NCBI RefSeq assembly: GCF_000515335.1
Contig: NZ_KI911563.1
Span: forward strand, 3,562,869-3,626,868
Direction of reading: 5' to 3'
Origin: Cohnella panacarvi Gsoil 349
Lineage (GTDB): Bacteria; Bacillota; Bacilli; Paenibacillales; Paenibacillaceae
DNA: 64,000 bases
Shown in pieces: positions 6,759 through 15,500 of this stretch (the first letter of the stretch is position 1; every line of letters starts with the position of its first letter). The translations under genes and the position numbers were made by a program. Under the pieces are notes generated by a model. It was not told where the DNA came from, searched no databases, and saw only the letters and a list, made by a program, of their open reading frames with translations.

Positions 6759-8738
6759 ATGACAACGATCAATGCATCGTTGAAAACATACGAGAAGCTC
6801 TCTCTGTCGATGACCCGGATACAAATGAATATGGGCGCAATGGAGAACTCCGCGAGAAAAATGAAGTCTGCGTTCGAATCGCCAATTCGGATGTCTACGG
6901 ACGTATCCGCTATGGAAGCATCTTTGACGAGGGTTACCGAGATGCAGGCGAATGTCGAAGAACAGTTGAGTGCAAGCGACTCTGCGGCGAAGGGGCTATT
7001 GGGAAGGTTCAAAGGTATCGCGTCGACGGTATTCTCGATGGACAATATCAAAATCTTGCTCGGGGCAACGCTAGGCGGGGCGATGGAGCAGCAAAAGTTG
7101 CTGGATGCGTTCGTAGCCCGTACCGGCGATGCGCAAGTCGGAAAAGCGTTGTTCGAGCAAATAAAGTCGGAAGCGCTGGCTGCGGGGCAGGACGTGAACG
7201 AGACGATGAAGAACACGCTCTCCTTCATGGGGAATATTGACAACACGGACCTATTAAGCCAATTGAATGCGTTCGCGTCGCGTATGGCTGCGTTCGATAT
7301 GTCGGGTGGAGGCATTTCCGCGGCGGCGGAAGCGCTGAAAGAAGCGATGGCCGGCGATGCCGGCGCTCTTGCGTCGCAGTACAATATTCCGCAAGCCGAA
7401 ATCGACGCTTCCAATATCGAAGCGCTCGCGGACGCGGGAGATATGGACGGGTTCCTGCAAGCGTTCGATACGTTGCTCGAGAAACAGAATATGGGCAAGG
7501 AAGCGTTCGATCAGATGATGGCTAGTCCAGCCAATCAAGTCGATCAGCTCGGAAACCGGTTCAAGTCGGTTATGGCGGATGCAGGAAGCGGGGCGCTTCA
7601 AGCAATAGGTCCAATCGTAGAGCAATTAAATGAGCTCCTCAGTTCACCTGCTGGTACAGCGTTCTTTCAAATGCTAAACGAAGGGCTGCAGCTCGCGGGA
7701 CAGGCTGCCTACTGGTTGATAAGCGCGCTGGCAGGTATAGGAGATTTGTTTGAGAGTCTTTATGGCGTGATTGAGCCTGTTCTATTCATGGTGGGGGGCG
7801 CTTTCTTATTATGGGCGGTTACGCAGATCCCCGCGCTTATAGGGCAATTAAACGCGATGCTCATTAAGCTGTGGTTAATGGTAGAGCCGATTCTTGCCCA
7901 GGCAGGCGCTTGGCTAGTCGCCAATTGGCCGATCTTACTCATTGGCGCATTGATCGGCTTCCTAATCTACTGCTTGTACAAGTGGAGCGATACGACGTCC
8001 GAGGTTCTTGGTATTGTAGGCGGAATCTTTGGGGTGTTGTTTGCGTTTCTCTTTAATCGGTTTGCCTATTTCGCGAACATTGTGCTCTCGGTTGCCGAGT
8101 TCTTCGTTAACGTATGGAGCGATCCGATCTACGCCGTTAAAAAGCTATTTTATGACTTGGTCATTAATGCGCTAAGCTACCTGAACAACTTGGCCAAAGG
8201 CGTGGAGAAAATCATTAATGCGATACCGGGTTTGAAAGTCAACCTAACAGGCGGAATGGACAACATTCTGCAACAGTTAGAAGACGCCAGGGACAATTTG
8301 AAGAGCGATAAGGACGTCGTTAAACTCAAACGCTTCGAGCAAATCGATTATGGAACCGCATTTGACGTAGGGCAGGATATGGGCAAGAAGTTTGGCGACA
8401 AGGCGGCAAGCGGCCTTCATGGGCTCGTTGATAAGGCAAAAGGGATGTTCGGTCCATCCAGTATCGGAAAAGATACGGAGAGGAATATGAACATCGGCAA
8501 AGTCGACGAAGTCGGTAAAGTCAATTCGACGGTCGAGATCTCAAGCGAAGATTTGAAGGTCATTCGCGATTTGGCGGAGATTCAGTCGATCCAGAACTTC
8601 GTTACGCTGACGCCTACGGTCAACGTCACGACGGGACCGGTCAGCAAGGAAGTGGACGTGGACGACGTCATTCTGAAGATCGGCGCGCGCGTTAGCCAGG
8701 AAATTGAATCTTCGGCGAACGGCGCATACGCTGGCTAG
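6759..8738 (+). CDS. Tail tape measure protein
   Basis: This 659-residue protein sits at the XkdO position. The N-terminal about 250 residues are helical and polar. A hydrophobic middle region (about 290-450) holds several membrane-like segments (VLFMVGGAFLLWAV, WPILLIGALIGFLIYCL, VGGIFGVLFAFLF), as expected for tape measures that are injected into or through a membrane. The C-terminal part is charged. Known rulers give about 1.5 angstrom of tube per residue, so this protein would specify a short tail of roughly 100 nm; that length is inferred. The ribosome site GGAAAGGAGATGAGG precedes the ATG. Confidence 0.9.
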   Translation: MTTINASLKTYEKLSLSMTRIQMNMGAMENSARKMKSAFESPIRMSTDVSAMEASLTRVTEMQANVEEQLSASDSAAKGLLGRFKGIASTVFSMDNIKILLGATLGGAMEQQKLLDAFVARTGDAQVGKALFEQIKSEALAAGQDVNETMKNTLSFMGNIDNTDLLSQLNAFASRMAAFDMSGGGISAAAEALKEAMAGDAGALASQYNIPQAEIDASNIEALADAGDMDGFLQAFDTLLEKQNMGKEAFDQMMASPANQVDQLGNRFKSVMADAGSGALQAIGPIVEQLNELLSSPAGTAFFQMLNEGLQLAGQAAYWLISALAGIGDLFESLYGVIEPVLFMVGGAFLLWAVTQIPALIGQLNAMLIKLWLMVEPILAQAGAWLVANWPILLIGALIGFLIYCLYKWSDTTSEVLGIVGGIFGVLFAFLFNRFAYFANIVLSVAEFFVNVWSDPIYAVKKLFYDLVINALSYLNNLAKGVEKIINAIPGLKVNLTGGMDNILQQLEDARDNLKSDKDVVKLKRFEQIDYGTAFDVGQDMGKKFGDKAASGLHGLVDKAKGMFGPSSIGKDTERNMNIGKVDEVGKVNSTVEISSEDLKVIRDLAEIQSIQNFVTLTPTVNVTTGPVSKEVDVDDVILKIGARVSQEIESSANGAYAG

Positions 8739-8765
8739 CGATATTGCATATCGGATCAAGCAGCA

Positions 8766-8790
8766 AGCGCTCCTAAGGGGGCGCTTTTTA
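8766..8790 (+). terminator. Intra-operon terminator behind the tape measure gene
   Basis: An 8-bp stem AGCGCTCC/GGGGCGCT with a TAAG loop and a TTTTT tail lies 28 bp behind the tape-measure stop and before the XkdP-like gene. It is probably an attenuator that lowers expression of the baseplate genes relative to sheath and tube. Confidence 0.75.
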
Positions 8791-8809
8791 TTATGCCGGA
8801 GGTGAGGCA

Positions 8810-9586
8810 ATGGCAGCACAATACGAGATAAAACCATTCACGATGGCGCTATCGTACAACAATGCGGATGAGGGGTGGTTTATTCCCGTACTTCCGGAGG
8901 AGATCAAAATCGAGCGCGCCGGAGCAAGCAAAGAATACAACATCGTCGGGTTAGGACGCGTGAACGCGATCGAGGAGCCGGAGCTTAGGAAAATATCGAT
9001 CGAGAGCTTCTTTCCTTCGGATTCATCCGCGCCGTACGTATATCGGTTTATTCCACAGTCGGCAACCGACGGCAACGGCATCGCGGATCACTTGAAGAAA
9101 GCCGAAGAGGCGGTTGCGTTCAAGCCGCACCGATTCGTGAAAGATATTACGAGTTGGATGTCATCCAAGCATCCGGCGCGATTCATTTACGTCGGACAGG
9201 ACACCGAGGACCACATGTCCATCATCAACCTCCCGGTCTCGATCGACGGGTTCGACTATTGGGAGAAAGCAGGTTCCCCGGGCGACATCTATTTCAAGCT
9301 CGATCTGGTCGAGTACGTATTCTACAGTCCGTTCAGAATCAAGACGGTCGAACAGGCGGACGGATCCAAGAAGCAAGTTAAAGAACCGGAGAAACGCGCC
9401 GATGATCGAGTGCCGCAAATGACTTATACGATTAAGCCCGGAGACAATCTGATCAAGATCGCGCGAATGCAGCTCGGGGACGATTCGAGATGGCGGGAAA
9501 TCCAGAAGCTGAATCGGATCGCCGACGGCGAGCTTCGTTCGCTTCGCATCGGCCGCGTGCTGCAGCTTCCGCCGAAGAAGAGGTGA
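8810..9586 (+). CDS. xkdP: LysM-containing tail hub protein (XkdP-like)
   Basis: This 258-residue protein has an N-terminal tail-hub domain (FTMALSYNNADEGWFIPVLPEEIKIERAGAS...) and a C-terminal LysM domain (about 202-255, YTIKPGDNLIKIARMQLGDDSRWREIQKLN...). In PBSX-like tails it bridges the tube end to the baseplate, and LysM gives weak peptidoglycan affinity. The ribosome site GGAGGTGA is followed by an ATG, and the gene is 7 bp upstream of the next. Confidence 0.9.
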   Translation: MAAQYEIKPFTMALSYNNADEGWFIPVLPEEIKIERAGASKEYNIVGLGRVNAIEEPELRKISIESFFPSDSSAPYVYRFIPQSATDGNGIADHLKKAEEAVAFKPHRFVKDITSWMSSKHPARFIYVGQDTEDHMSIINLPVSIDGFDYWEKAGSPGDIYFKLDLVEYVFYSPFRIKTVEQADGSKKQVKEPEKRADDRVPQMTYTIKPGDNLIKIARMQLGDDSRWREIQKLNRIADGELRSLRIGRVLQLPPKKR

Positions 9587-9592
9587 CGGGAA

Positions 9593-10573
9593 GTGAGTGC
9601 TTTTCGCGATTTAGAAATTACCGTGGACAACAAAAACGGGACGCTTTGGGATATGACGCGGCTCGTGCCGCAATTCGACTGGAAGACGAGTCGTGCCGGC
9701 AAGCCCGGATCGCTCGATATGACCGTCGTGTTTCCGCCGGCGTGGCAGTCATCGGGCTTTAGCATCGGTTGCGGAGACGTTATTCGCATTCGGATGGACG
9801 GGAAAGATTTTTTTTACGGTTACGTATTCTCCATCGACAGCTCGGACGAACGAGAGTATCGGCTTACGGTATACGATCAGATCCGCTACTTGCTCGAGAC
9901 GGATTCTTACTTCGCGACGAACGTCAAAGCATCGCAAGTCGTAATCGATAACGCGAAAGCGATGGGACTCGCGGTCGGTCACGTGACGGATACGGAGTTC
10001 GCCATTCCGAAGTTCGGCGAGGCGGGTCAGAAGCGGCTTGACATGATCTACAAGGCGCTTGATCAGACGCTGCTTTCGAAAGGAACTTCGTTCGTGCTCT
10101 ACGATGACGCGGGAAAGCTGACGCTTCGGAATTTGACGGAGATGCGAGCCGACGTCGTCATCGGCGATACCAGCTTGGCTTACGGCTATTCGATCTCCAG
10201 AAGCATCGATTCCGAGACGTACAACAGGATTAAGCTCGCGCGGGAGAACAAGGAAAAGGGGAAGCTGGAAGCTTACGTCTACGAAGACAGCGGCACGATC
10301 GCCAAGTGGGGGCGGCTCCAACTGTTTCAGAAAATCGACGACGGTCTGAATGCCGCTCAGATCGAAGCGATGGGGAAAAGGTTGCTGGAGCTGAAAAACC
10401 GGGAGCAGCGCAAATTTTCGGTCGAAGCGATTGGGGATGTATCCATACGCGCCGGATCGGTCGTCCAGGTCACGATCGCGGAACAGGGAATTAATCAATA
10501 CTATCTCGTCGAGGAATGCAAACACCATTTTCAGGGCGGCAGCCACACGATGTCGCTGGAGTTAAGGGGGTAA
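9593..10573 (+). CDS. xkdQ: Baseplate hub protein (XkdQ-like)
   Basis: This 326-residue protein starts at GTG and corresponds to XkdQ/YqbQ, a gpD-like hub protein at the tip of the tube. Characteristic stretches are RDLEITVDNKNGTLWDMTRLVPQFDWKTSR near the N-terminus and the beta-rich C-terminus GINQYYLVEECKHHFQGGSHTMSLEL. It forms part of the xkdP-xkdQ-xkdR-xkdS-xkdT baseplate run, with 4-7 bp spacing. Confidence 0.9.
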   Translation: MSAFRDLEITVDNKNGTLWDMTRLVPQFDWKTSRAGKPGSLDMTVVFPPAWQSSGFSIGCGDVIRIRMDGKDFFYGYVFSIDSSDEREYRLTVYDQIRYLLETDSYFATNVKASQVVIDNAKAMGLAVGHVTDTEFAIPKFGEAGQKRLDMIYKALDQTLLSKGTSFVLYDDAGKLTLRNLTEMRADVVIGDTSLAYGYSISRSIDSETYNRIKLARENKEKGKLEAYVYEDSGTIAKWGRLQLFQKIDDGLNAAQIEAMGKRLLELKNREQRKFSVEAIGDVSIRAGSVVQVTIAEQGINQYYLVEECKHHFQGGSHTMSLELRG

Positions 10574-10577
10574 ATCG

Positions 10578-10868
10578 GTGCTGAACGAAATTAAACGCGC
10601 GGTCGGCGCGTACTTGCAGTCGCAGCAACTGATGGACGTCGTGTATGGCGTTGTTACAAGATCCGAACCGCTGGAGATTACGATCGATCAGCGGTTCGTG
10701 CTGTCGGACGCCTTCTTAGTCGTTCCGGAGCATATGACCGCTCTAACCGTGACAATCGCAGGATCGGAAACGGTCATTCGCCGCGGGCTCGAGGCGGGAG
10801 ACAAAGTAGCGTTGTTGAGATCGTCGGGAGGCGGACAGTACGTCGTCGCGGGGAGGTTGACGGCATGA
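10578..10868 (+). CDS. xkdR: DUF2577-family baseplate protein (XkdR-like)
   Basis: This 96-residue protein starts at GTG (10578) and matches the small beta-rich DUF2577/XkdR class by pattern and position (VVYGVVTRSEPLEITIDQRFVLSDAFLVVPEHM ... GLEAGDKVALLRSSGGGQYVVAGR). These proteins are spike or baseplate components resembling OB-fold hub caps. The stop overlaps the ATG of the next gene by four bases. Confidence 0.87.
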   Translation: MLNEIKRAVGAYLQSQQLMDVVYGVVTRSEPLEITIDQRFVLSDAFLVVPEHMTALTVTIAGSETVIRRGLEAGDKVALLRSSGGGQYVVAGRLTA

Positions 10869-11245
10869 GTTTGCCGGTTGGAGCCGCCTTGGCGGCGGAA
10901 TGGAACGTTCAGCCGATGCCGAGCCGAACGTATCGGATAGATTGGGCGCGCGGAAGGGTGATCGGCATGGTCGACGACCTGGAGGCGGTTCGGCAGCAGG
11001 TGTATAAAATTTTGCGAACGGAACGTTTCAGGCACGTCATTTACTCGGGTAATATCGGGCATTCGATTCGGGTCGGGTTCGGTTACCAAGCCGAGCTGCA
11101 GACGCTTGTCGCCGAAGCGTTATTGGTCGACGACCGGGTGAAGGAAGTGATCGACTTCCGGACTAGCGTAAGCGGTGATGCGATCGAGGTTGGGTTCACG
11201 GTCGTCACGATCTATGGAGCAACGATGATTCGGGGGGTGATTTGA
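10865..11245 (+). CDS. xkdS: DUF2634-family baseplate wedge protein (XkdS-like)
   Basis: This 126-residue protein is of the gpW/gp25-like DUF2634 family (TYRIDWARGRVIGMVDDLEAVRQQVYKILRTERFRHVIYSGNIGHSI). In contractile tails the gp25-like protein starts sheath polymerisation at the baseplate. The EPR-like core motif of gp25 is here around YKILRTERF. It overlaps the upstream gene and is followed one base later by the XkdT gene. Confidence 0.88.
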   Translation: MSLPVGAALAAEWNVQPMPSRTYRIDWARGRVIGMVDDLEAVRQQVYKILRTERFRHVIYSGNIGHSIRVGFGYQAELQTLVAEALLVDDRVKEVIDFRTSVSGDAIEVGFTVVTIYGATMIRGVI

Positions 11246-11246
11246 C

Positions 11247-12284
11247 TTGTACGAAGGACAATCTTTCGAGGCGATTATGGAACGAATGCTGGGGAGAATA
11301 CCGGACTCGGTGGATAAGCGCGAAGGCAGTGTAATATACGATGCGTTAGCGCCTGCGGCTTGGGAAATGAACCTGCTGTACGCGGAATTGAATACCGCAT
11401 TGAATTTAGCGTTCGGAGACACGTCGTCCGGCGGTTATCTCGACCTGCGCGCGTCCGATCGCGGCGTTACGCGCAGAGCGGCCTCGCATGCCAAACGGCA
11501 AGGACTGTTCTATACGGACGGGTCGCTGCCGTTCGACGTGCCTTTGGGCAGCAGGTACGGCATTGCCGGCGATTACTACGTCGTAACGGAAAAGCTGGAG
11601 TCGGGGCAGTTCGTGATGGAAGCCGAAACGGCGGGCGAGAGCGGCAATCAGAAGTTCGGAGCGATGTTGCCCCTGGATTACGTTCCGGGATTGGTAAGGG
11701 CAGAATTGGCGGAAGTGCTCGTGCCCGGTCGGGACGAGGAATCGGATGACGATCTGAGGGTGCGCTATCTTCAAGCCGTTAGGCAGCCGGCCACAAGCGG
11801 GAACGTCTCGCATTACAAGCAATGGGCATCGGAAGTAGCCGGTGTAGGCGCTGTCCGCGTCGCATCATTATGGAACGGGCCGGGAACGGTCAAGCTCATC
11901 GTCGTCGACGCCGACCGGCGACCGGCAACGCCGACGCTTGTAGCCGACGTCGCGGAGTACGTGGATGCGATGCGGCCGATCGGCGCCGAAGTAACGGTCG
12001 TATCCGCCGCAGGGTTGGAGGTTAGCGTCGCGGCTATCGTAACGCTGGCATCGGGTTACGCGACTCAAGACGTACGGAGCGCCTTCGAGGAAGCTTTGAC
12101 GGGATACTTAAAGGCGGCGGCTTTCGAGTCGACCTACGTGAGCTACGCGCGAATCGGGACGTTGCTGCTCGGTACGCCGGGCGTCATCGACTACTCGGTA
12201 CTGACCGTGAACGGCGGAACGGTGAACGTTGCGCTGGCGGACGATCAAGTGCCGGTCGTCGGCACGGTCGAACTGGAGGTGTAA
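11247..12284 (+). CDS. xkdT: Baseplate J-like wedge protein (XkdT)
   Basis: This 345-residue protein starts at TTG behind a GGGGGGTG ribosome site. It is of the baseplate J family (SFEAIMERMLGRIPDSVDKREGSVIYDALAPAAWEMNLLYAELN..., then VPGRDEESDDDLRVRYLQAVRQPATSGNVSHYKQWASEVAGVGAVRV). It forms the wedge arms of the baseplate together with the XkdU-like product encoded 4 bp downstream. Confidence 0.93.
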   Translation: MYEGQSFEAIMERMLGRIPDSVDKREGSVIYDALAPAAWEMNLLYAELNTALNLAFGDTSSGGYLDLRASDRGVTRRAASHAKRQGLFYTDGSLPFDVPLGSRYGIAGDYYVVTEKLESGQFVMEAETAGESGNQKFGAMLPLDYVPGLVRAELAEVLVPGRDEESDDDLRVRYLQAVRQPATSGNVSHYKQWASEVAGVGAVRVASLWNGPGTVKLIVVDADRRPATPTLVADVAEYVDAMRPIGAEVTVVSAAGLEVSVAAIVTLASGYATQDVRSAFEEALTGYLKAAAFESTYVSYARIGTLLLGTPGVIDYSVLTVNGGTVNVALADDQVPVVGTVELEV

Positions 12285-12288
12285 GGCG

Positions 12289-12867
12289 ATGACGCAGGCT
12301 ATGGGGGATCTATTCGGCGTTTCTCCCGTCAACTTAATGGAGTACTTGCCCCCGTATTATGAAGAAATTCTCGAGTTCAAGAAGATCATGTCCTCGGAGG
12401 GAGAGGAGCTCGAAGCGCTTCGAAGCGAGAAAGAGTCCGTGCTGGCGCAGATGTTCCTTCCGACGACGACGTGGGGAATCGAGAGATGGGAGAGGGAGCT
12501 CGGTTTGGCAATCGAACCGGCTAAGCCGATCTCATGGCGACGCGAGCAAGTCTCGGCGAAATTGCGCGGAAGCGGGACAACGACAAGAGAGATGATCGTT
12601 CGATCGGCGGCCGCGTTCAGCGGCGGCGAAGTCGAATTGGTCGAATATCCGGACGAACACCGGTTCGTCGTTCGCTTCGTCGGCACGCTCGGCATTCCGC
12701 CCAATATGGCGGGGTTCGTCCGCATGTTGGAGGAGATTAAACCCGCTCATTTGGCGTACAGCTTCGAATACACGTACACGGCCTGGGGCGCCCTTCCGGA
12801 GATGAGCTGGGGCGAAGCTTCGGGATTGACGTGGTACGAATTAAGAACCTATGGAGGTGCGACGTAA
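12289..12867 (+). CDS. xkdU: DUF2313-family baseplate protein (XkdU-like)
   Basis: This 192-residue protein of the YmfQ/DUF2313 class (LMEYLPPYYEEILEFKKIMSSEGEELEALRSEKESVLAQMFLPTTTWGIERWERELGL) is the tail-proximal partner of the J-like wedge protein and anchors the fibre. The ATG at 12289 is chosen because a longer in-frame start at 12229 would lie inside xkdT. The GGAGGTG site precedes it. Its stop overlaps the next ATG (TAATG). Confidence 0.9.
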   Translation: MTQAMGDLFGVSPVNLMEYLPPYYEEILEFKKIMSSEGEELEALRSEKESVLAQMFLPTTTWGIERWERELGLAIEPAKPISWRREQVSAKLRGSGTTTREMIVRSAAAFSGGEVELVEYPDEHRFVVRFVGTLGIPPNMAGFVRMLEEIKPAHLAYSFEYTYTAWGALPEMSWGEASGLTWYELRTYGGAT

Positions 12868-14462
12868 TGTTGTACACGACGAATCTGAATCTCAAAAAGC
12901 CGGAAAGCACCGATACGGTGAACGTCGAAGATTTTAACGGCAACGCCGACATTCTCGACGCCGCCTTGCAAGGGAAGGTCGACAAGGCGGCAGGCAAGGG
13001 GCTGTCGCAAGAGGATTACACGACAGCGGAGAAAACAAAGCTTGCGGGAATCGCGGCAGGCGCGAATCAATACGTCCACCCGAACCATACCGGTGACGTA
13101 ACGAGCAACGGCGACGGCGTTACGGCGATCGCGCCAGGCGTCATCGTGAACGCGGATATTAACGCATCGGCCGCCATCGATGCGACCAAGATCGCAGACG
13201 GCACGGTCGACAATGCCGAGTTCGGCTATTTGAACGGAGTCACGGGTCCGATCCAATCCCAGTTGGACGCCAAATCGGCGGTAAGCGACTACATTCGTCA
13301 GCCAGGTTATGCCGCGGCAACCGGCTCCGCTAACGTTTATGCGGTTACGCTATCGCCTGCTTTGGCGGCTTACGCTGCTGGAGTGTGCGTCGCCGTGAAG
13401 ATCAATGTCGCCAACACGGGGGCGTCGACGCTTAACGTCAACGGGCTCGGCGCCAAAGCGATCCTTGATAGCAAAGGCAATGCGATGACTGCGGGTAAGT
13501 TGAAGGCGGATAGTATCTATACGCTGCGCTATAACGGCACGGCTTTTATTGTGCAGGGTGATGGTCCGGATGAAGCGTCGGATATTCTGGGAAAAATCAA
13601 GACCGTTGATGGTGCGGGCAGCGGGTTGGATGCGGATACTGTTCGCGGTAACGTTTTAAGGCATTTTCACCAACCTGACAATTGGGGTCTTGAGTCTTCA
13701 GCGCCTAGTGCATACTCAAAAGGACAAACGATGTTTTTTGTTAGCGCTGACGTTGGGGCACACGGCTTTCCCAATACTTACGGGACTGTTGTTGTAATTA
13801 AAGGATTTGCTGACGCTTCTGTGGGCGCAATCCAATATTTTTACCCATATAATCAAGATGTCCCTATAAGGTATCGCTACGGTATATATCCTGCGAACGC
13901 TTGGACGGAATGGAGAACCCTATGGGATAGTTCTAGTTTGAGAATAATCGCTGGAAATCTTGAAATGAATGACGGAACGGGGTGGAAGCCAGTGGGGGGA
14001 AATGCTTATTATTCTTCAAGTGATAGTGTTTTAGAATCAGACGCAACGGAGCGTACAACAACTGCATCTTCTCCTGCTGGCGTGTTGGTCTATAAATTTA
14101 CACCAAAGTTTAATGGTGAAATTAAAGTTACTGCGGATATACGACAAACTGGTGGTAATGGGAGTGTTAGGGCAAACTTATTTGCTTACGTGTCTGCTGG
14201 TACTACAGACGCAAAAGATTTTGCAGCATTAAATACATCTATTCCGATAGGTACAGCATTAAATTTTGGCGGTTTGAGTGGCTATGGAGGTATTGGTTCT
14301 ACTCTTACTAATCTTTCGACCACGTATACTAGTGTCGGTACAACGTACTTAGTTACCGCAGGCAAACCTATTTTTTTAGTTCTTAATAGTAATGACGGTA
14401 GCACGGCGACAAGTGTTTATGTGCGCAATATAGCTATCAAGGGGACTATCGTACGATACTAA
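12867..14462 (+). CDS. Tail fibre / receptor-binding protein
   Basis: This 531-residue protein starts at the ATG overlapping the previous stop, with GGAGGT upstream. The N-terminus (MLYTTNLNLKKPESTDTVNVEDFNGNADILDAAL) is the conserved baseplate-attachment segment of XkdV-like fibres. It is followed by repetitive shaft sequence (TKLAGIAAGANQYVHPNHTGDVTSNGDG ... DAKSAVSDYIRQPGYAAATGSANVYAV). The C-terminal half (about 265-531) is a separate Tyr/Ser/Thr-rich domain. Codon use and base composition change near 13660, from the GC-rich style of the locus to an AT-richer one. The C-terminal receptor-binding domain therefore looks exchanged by recombination. Confidence 0.88.
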   Translation: MLYTTNLNLKKPESTDTVNVEDFNGNADILDAALQGKVDKAAGKGLSQEDYTTAEKTKLAGIAAGANQYVHPNHTGDVTSNGDGVTAIAPGVIVNADINASAAIDATKIADGTVDNAEFGYLNGVTGPIQSQLDAKSAVSDYIRQPGYAAATGSANVYAVTLSPALAAYAAGVCVAVKINVANTGASTLNVNGLGAKAILDSKGNAMTAGKLKADSIYTLRYNGTAFIVQGDGPDEASDILGKIKTVDGAGSGLDADTVRGNVLRHFHQPDNWGLESSAPSAYSKGQTMFFVSADVGAHGFPNTYGTVVVIKGFADASVGAIQYFYPYNQDVPIRYRYGIYPANAWTEWRTLWDSSSLRIIAGNLEMNDGTGWKPVGGNAYYSSSDSVLESDATERTTTASSPAGVLVYKFTPKFNGEIKVTADIRQTGGNGSVRANLFAYVSAGTTDAKDFAALNTSIPIGTALNFGGLSGYGGIGSTLTNLSTTYTSVGTTYLVTAGKPIFLVLNSNDGSTATSVYVRNIAIKGTIVRY

Positions 14463-14477
14463 GTGAGGTGAGAAGTT

Positions 14478-14777
14478 ATGAAAGCTATCATTCTTTCAGG
14501 ATCTTATATTATCGGGTATCATGAATCACCGGACATCGAGGATTTTGAAGCGCTTGGGGCGCAATACGAGTTGGTTGAAGAAATCCCCGAAATCATATTA
14601 AACACGCCAAGGGGTATGAGAGTCGTACGAAGTGAATCCGGCACGTATGAGTTGGAAGATATTCTGCAACCTGCATCAACGCCCGAGCAAGAGATCACAC
14701 AGCTTAAAATGGATAATTTGTCCCTAAAGCTTGCGCTAGCTGAACTGGCCGCAATTATCACCGGAGGTGCGGATTAA
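14478..14777 (+). CDS. Small tail-associated protein at the XkdW position
   Basis: This 99-residue protein (MKAIILSGSYIIGYHESPDIEDFEALGAQYELVEEIPEI...) ends in a helical segment (EQEITQLKMDNLSLKLALAELAAIITGGAD). That tail resembles the ends of small fibre-linked proteins preceding XkdX in PBSX-like loci. It may be a fibre chaperone or accessory fibre subunit. Base composition follows the AT-richer end of the fibre gene, so it may have been exchanged together with it. Its stop overlaps the next ATG (TAATG). Confidence 0.6.
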   Translation: MKAIILSGSYIIGYHESPDIEDFEALGAQYELVEEIPEIILNTPRGMRVVRSESGTYELEDILQPASTPEQEITQLKMDNLSLKLALAELAAIITGGAD

Positions 14778-14899
14778 TGGCAAAAATCTACTACGATCTC
14801 ATTACAGCCGGACAGTGGCAAATCGAGAACGTACCGATTCGCTGGCGGTCGGCAGTACAAACGTTACTCGACGCAGATATCCAAGAGGGCTCCGCATAA
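14777..14899 (+). CDS. xkdX: XkdX-family small tail protein (40 aa)
   Basis: This 40-residue ORF, MAKIYYDLITAGQWQIENVPIRWRSAVQTLL..., has the size and the W-x(7)-P-x-R-W-R pattern of the XkdX family found after the fibre gene in Firmicutes myovirus-like tails. It starts at the ATG that overlaps the previous stop. Its function in the family is unknown. Confidence 0.82.
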   Translation: MAKIYYDLITAGQWQIENVPIRWRSAVQTLLDADIQEGSA

Positions 14900-14912
14900 G
14901 CGGGGCTCTTTT
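14884..14912 (+). terminator. Hairpin between the tail and lysis genes
   Basis: An inverted repeat AGAGGGCTCCGC / GCGGGGCTCT with an ATAA loop and a short TTTT tail overlaps the end of the XkdX gene. It probably acts as a partial terminator between tail and lysis genes. Confidence 0.65.
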
Positions 14913-14935
14913 GGATCATGGGGGTGGTGAATAAA

Positions 14936-15403
14936 GTGGGCAAAGAACAAACGGTTGCAAGCGCGATCGGGGCAGTGGCGTTGCCTATCTTTGAATTTCT
15001 CTATGGCGAAGGAACGGCGGTCATGGGGGCGGTTATCGCGGTCGCGTTCTTTATCGGGATGGACTGGTTGTCCGGATCGGCAGCGTCACGCAAGGATAAG
15101 ACCTACGCTTCGCACTATGGGATTGACGGCGTATTTCGAACCTTCTTCATGCTGCTCCTTCCGGCTGGCGGACATTTTCTCGACAACATCATGTCCAGTC
15201 CGGGGATCTTATTCGGCATTCTCGTCGCGGGATTGCTCCATCATACGATAAAGTCGATGACGGCGAATGCAATCAGAGCAGGTTGGGCCGATTGGCTGCC
15301 GGTAGGCATTCTTGAGAAAGTTACGGTTTGGGTCGAATCGGAAATCGAATCTAAGATCGATCGCGCCTTCAAACGACAAATCGATAGGAATAGCAGCCAC
15401 TGA
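14936..15403 (+). CDS. Phage holin (toxin-secretion/phage-lysis holin family)
   Basis: This membrane protein of about 155 residues has three hydrophobic segments (about 8-45 VASAIGAVALPIFEFLYG...GAVIAVAFFIGMDWLSG, 65-80 FRTFFMLLLPAGGHFL, 90-105 ILFGILVAGLLHH) and a charged C-terminus. It fits the TcdE/BhlA-like holin family, which makes holes that release the endolysin. The GTG at 14936 is preferred because GGGGTGG lies 8 bp upstream; an in-frame ATG at 14918 lacks a ribosome site. It is followed by the endolysin gene. Confidence 0.85.
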   Translation: MGKEQTVASAIGAVALPIFEFLYGEGTAVMGAVIAVAFFIGMDWLSGSAASRKDKTYASHYGIDGVFRTFFMLLLPAGGHFLDNIMSSPGILFGILVAGLLHHTIKSMTANAIRAGWADWLPVGILEKVTVWVESEIESKIDRAFKRQIDRNSSH

Positions 15404-15500
15404 TCCATGCTCATTTGCTGTATCTTTTCTCACCTTCCTCACCAAAAACGATAACCTTCGTAGAATAGAATTAATATACTCGTTACTGAGGTGGTTACTG

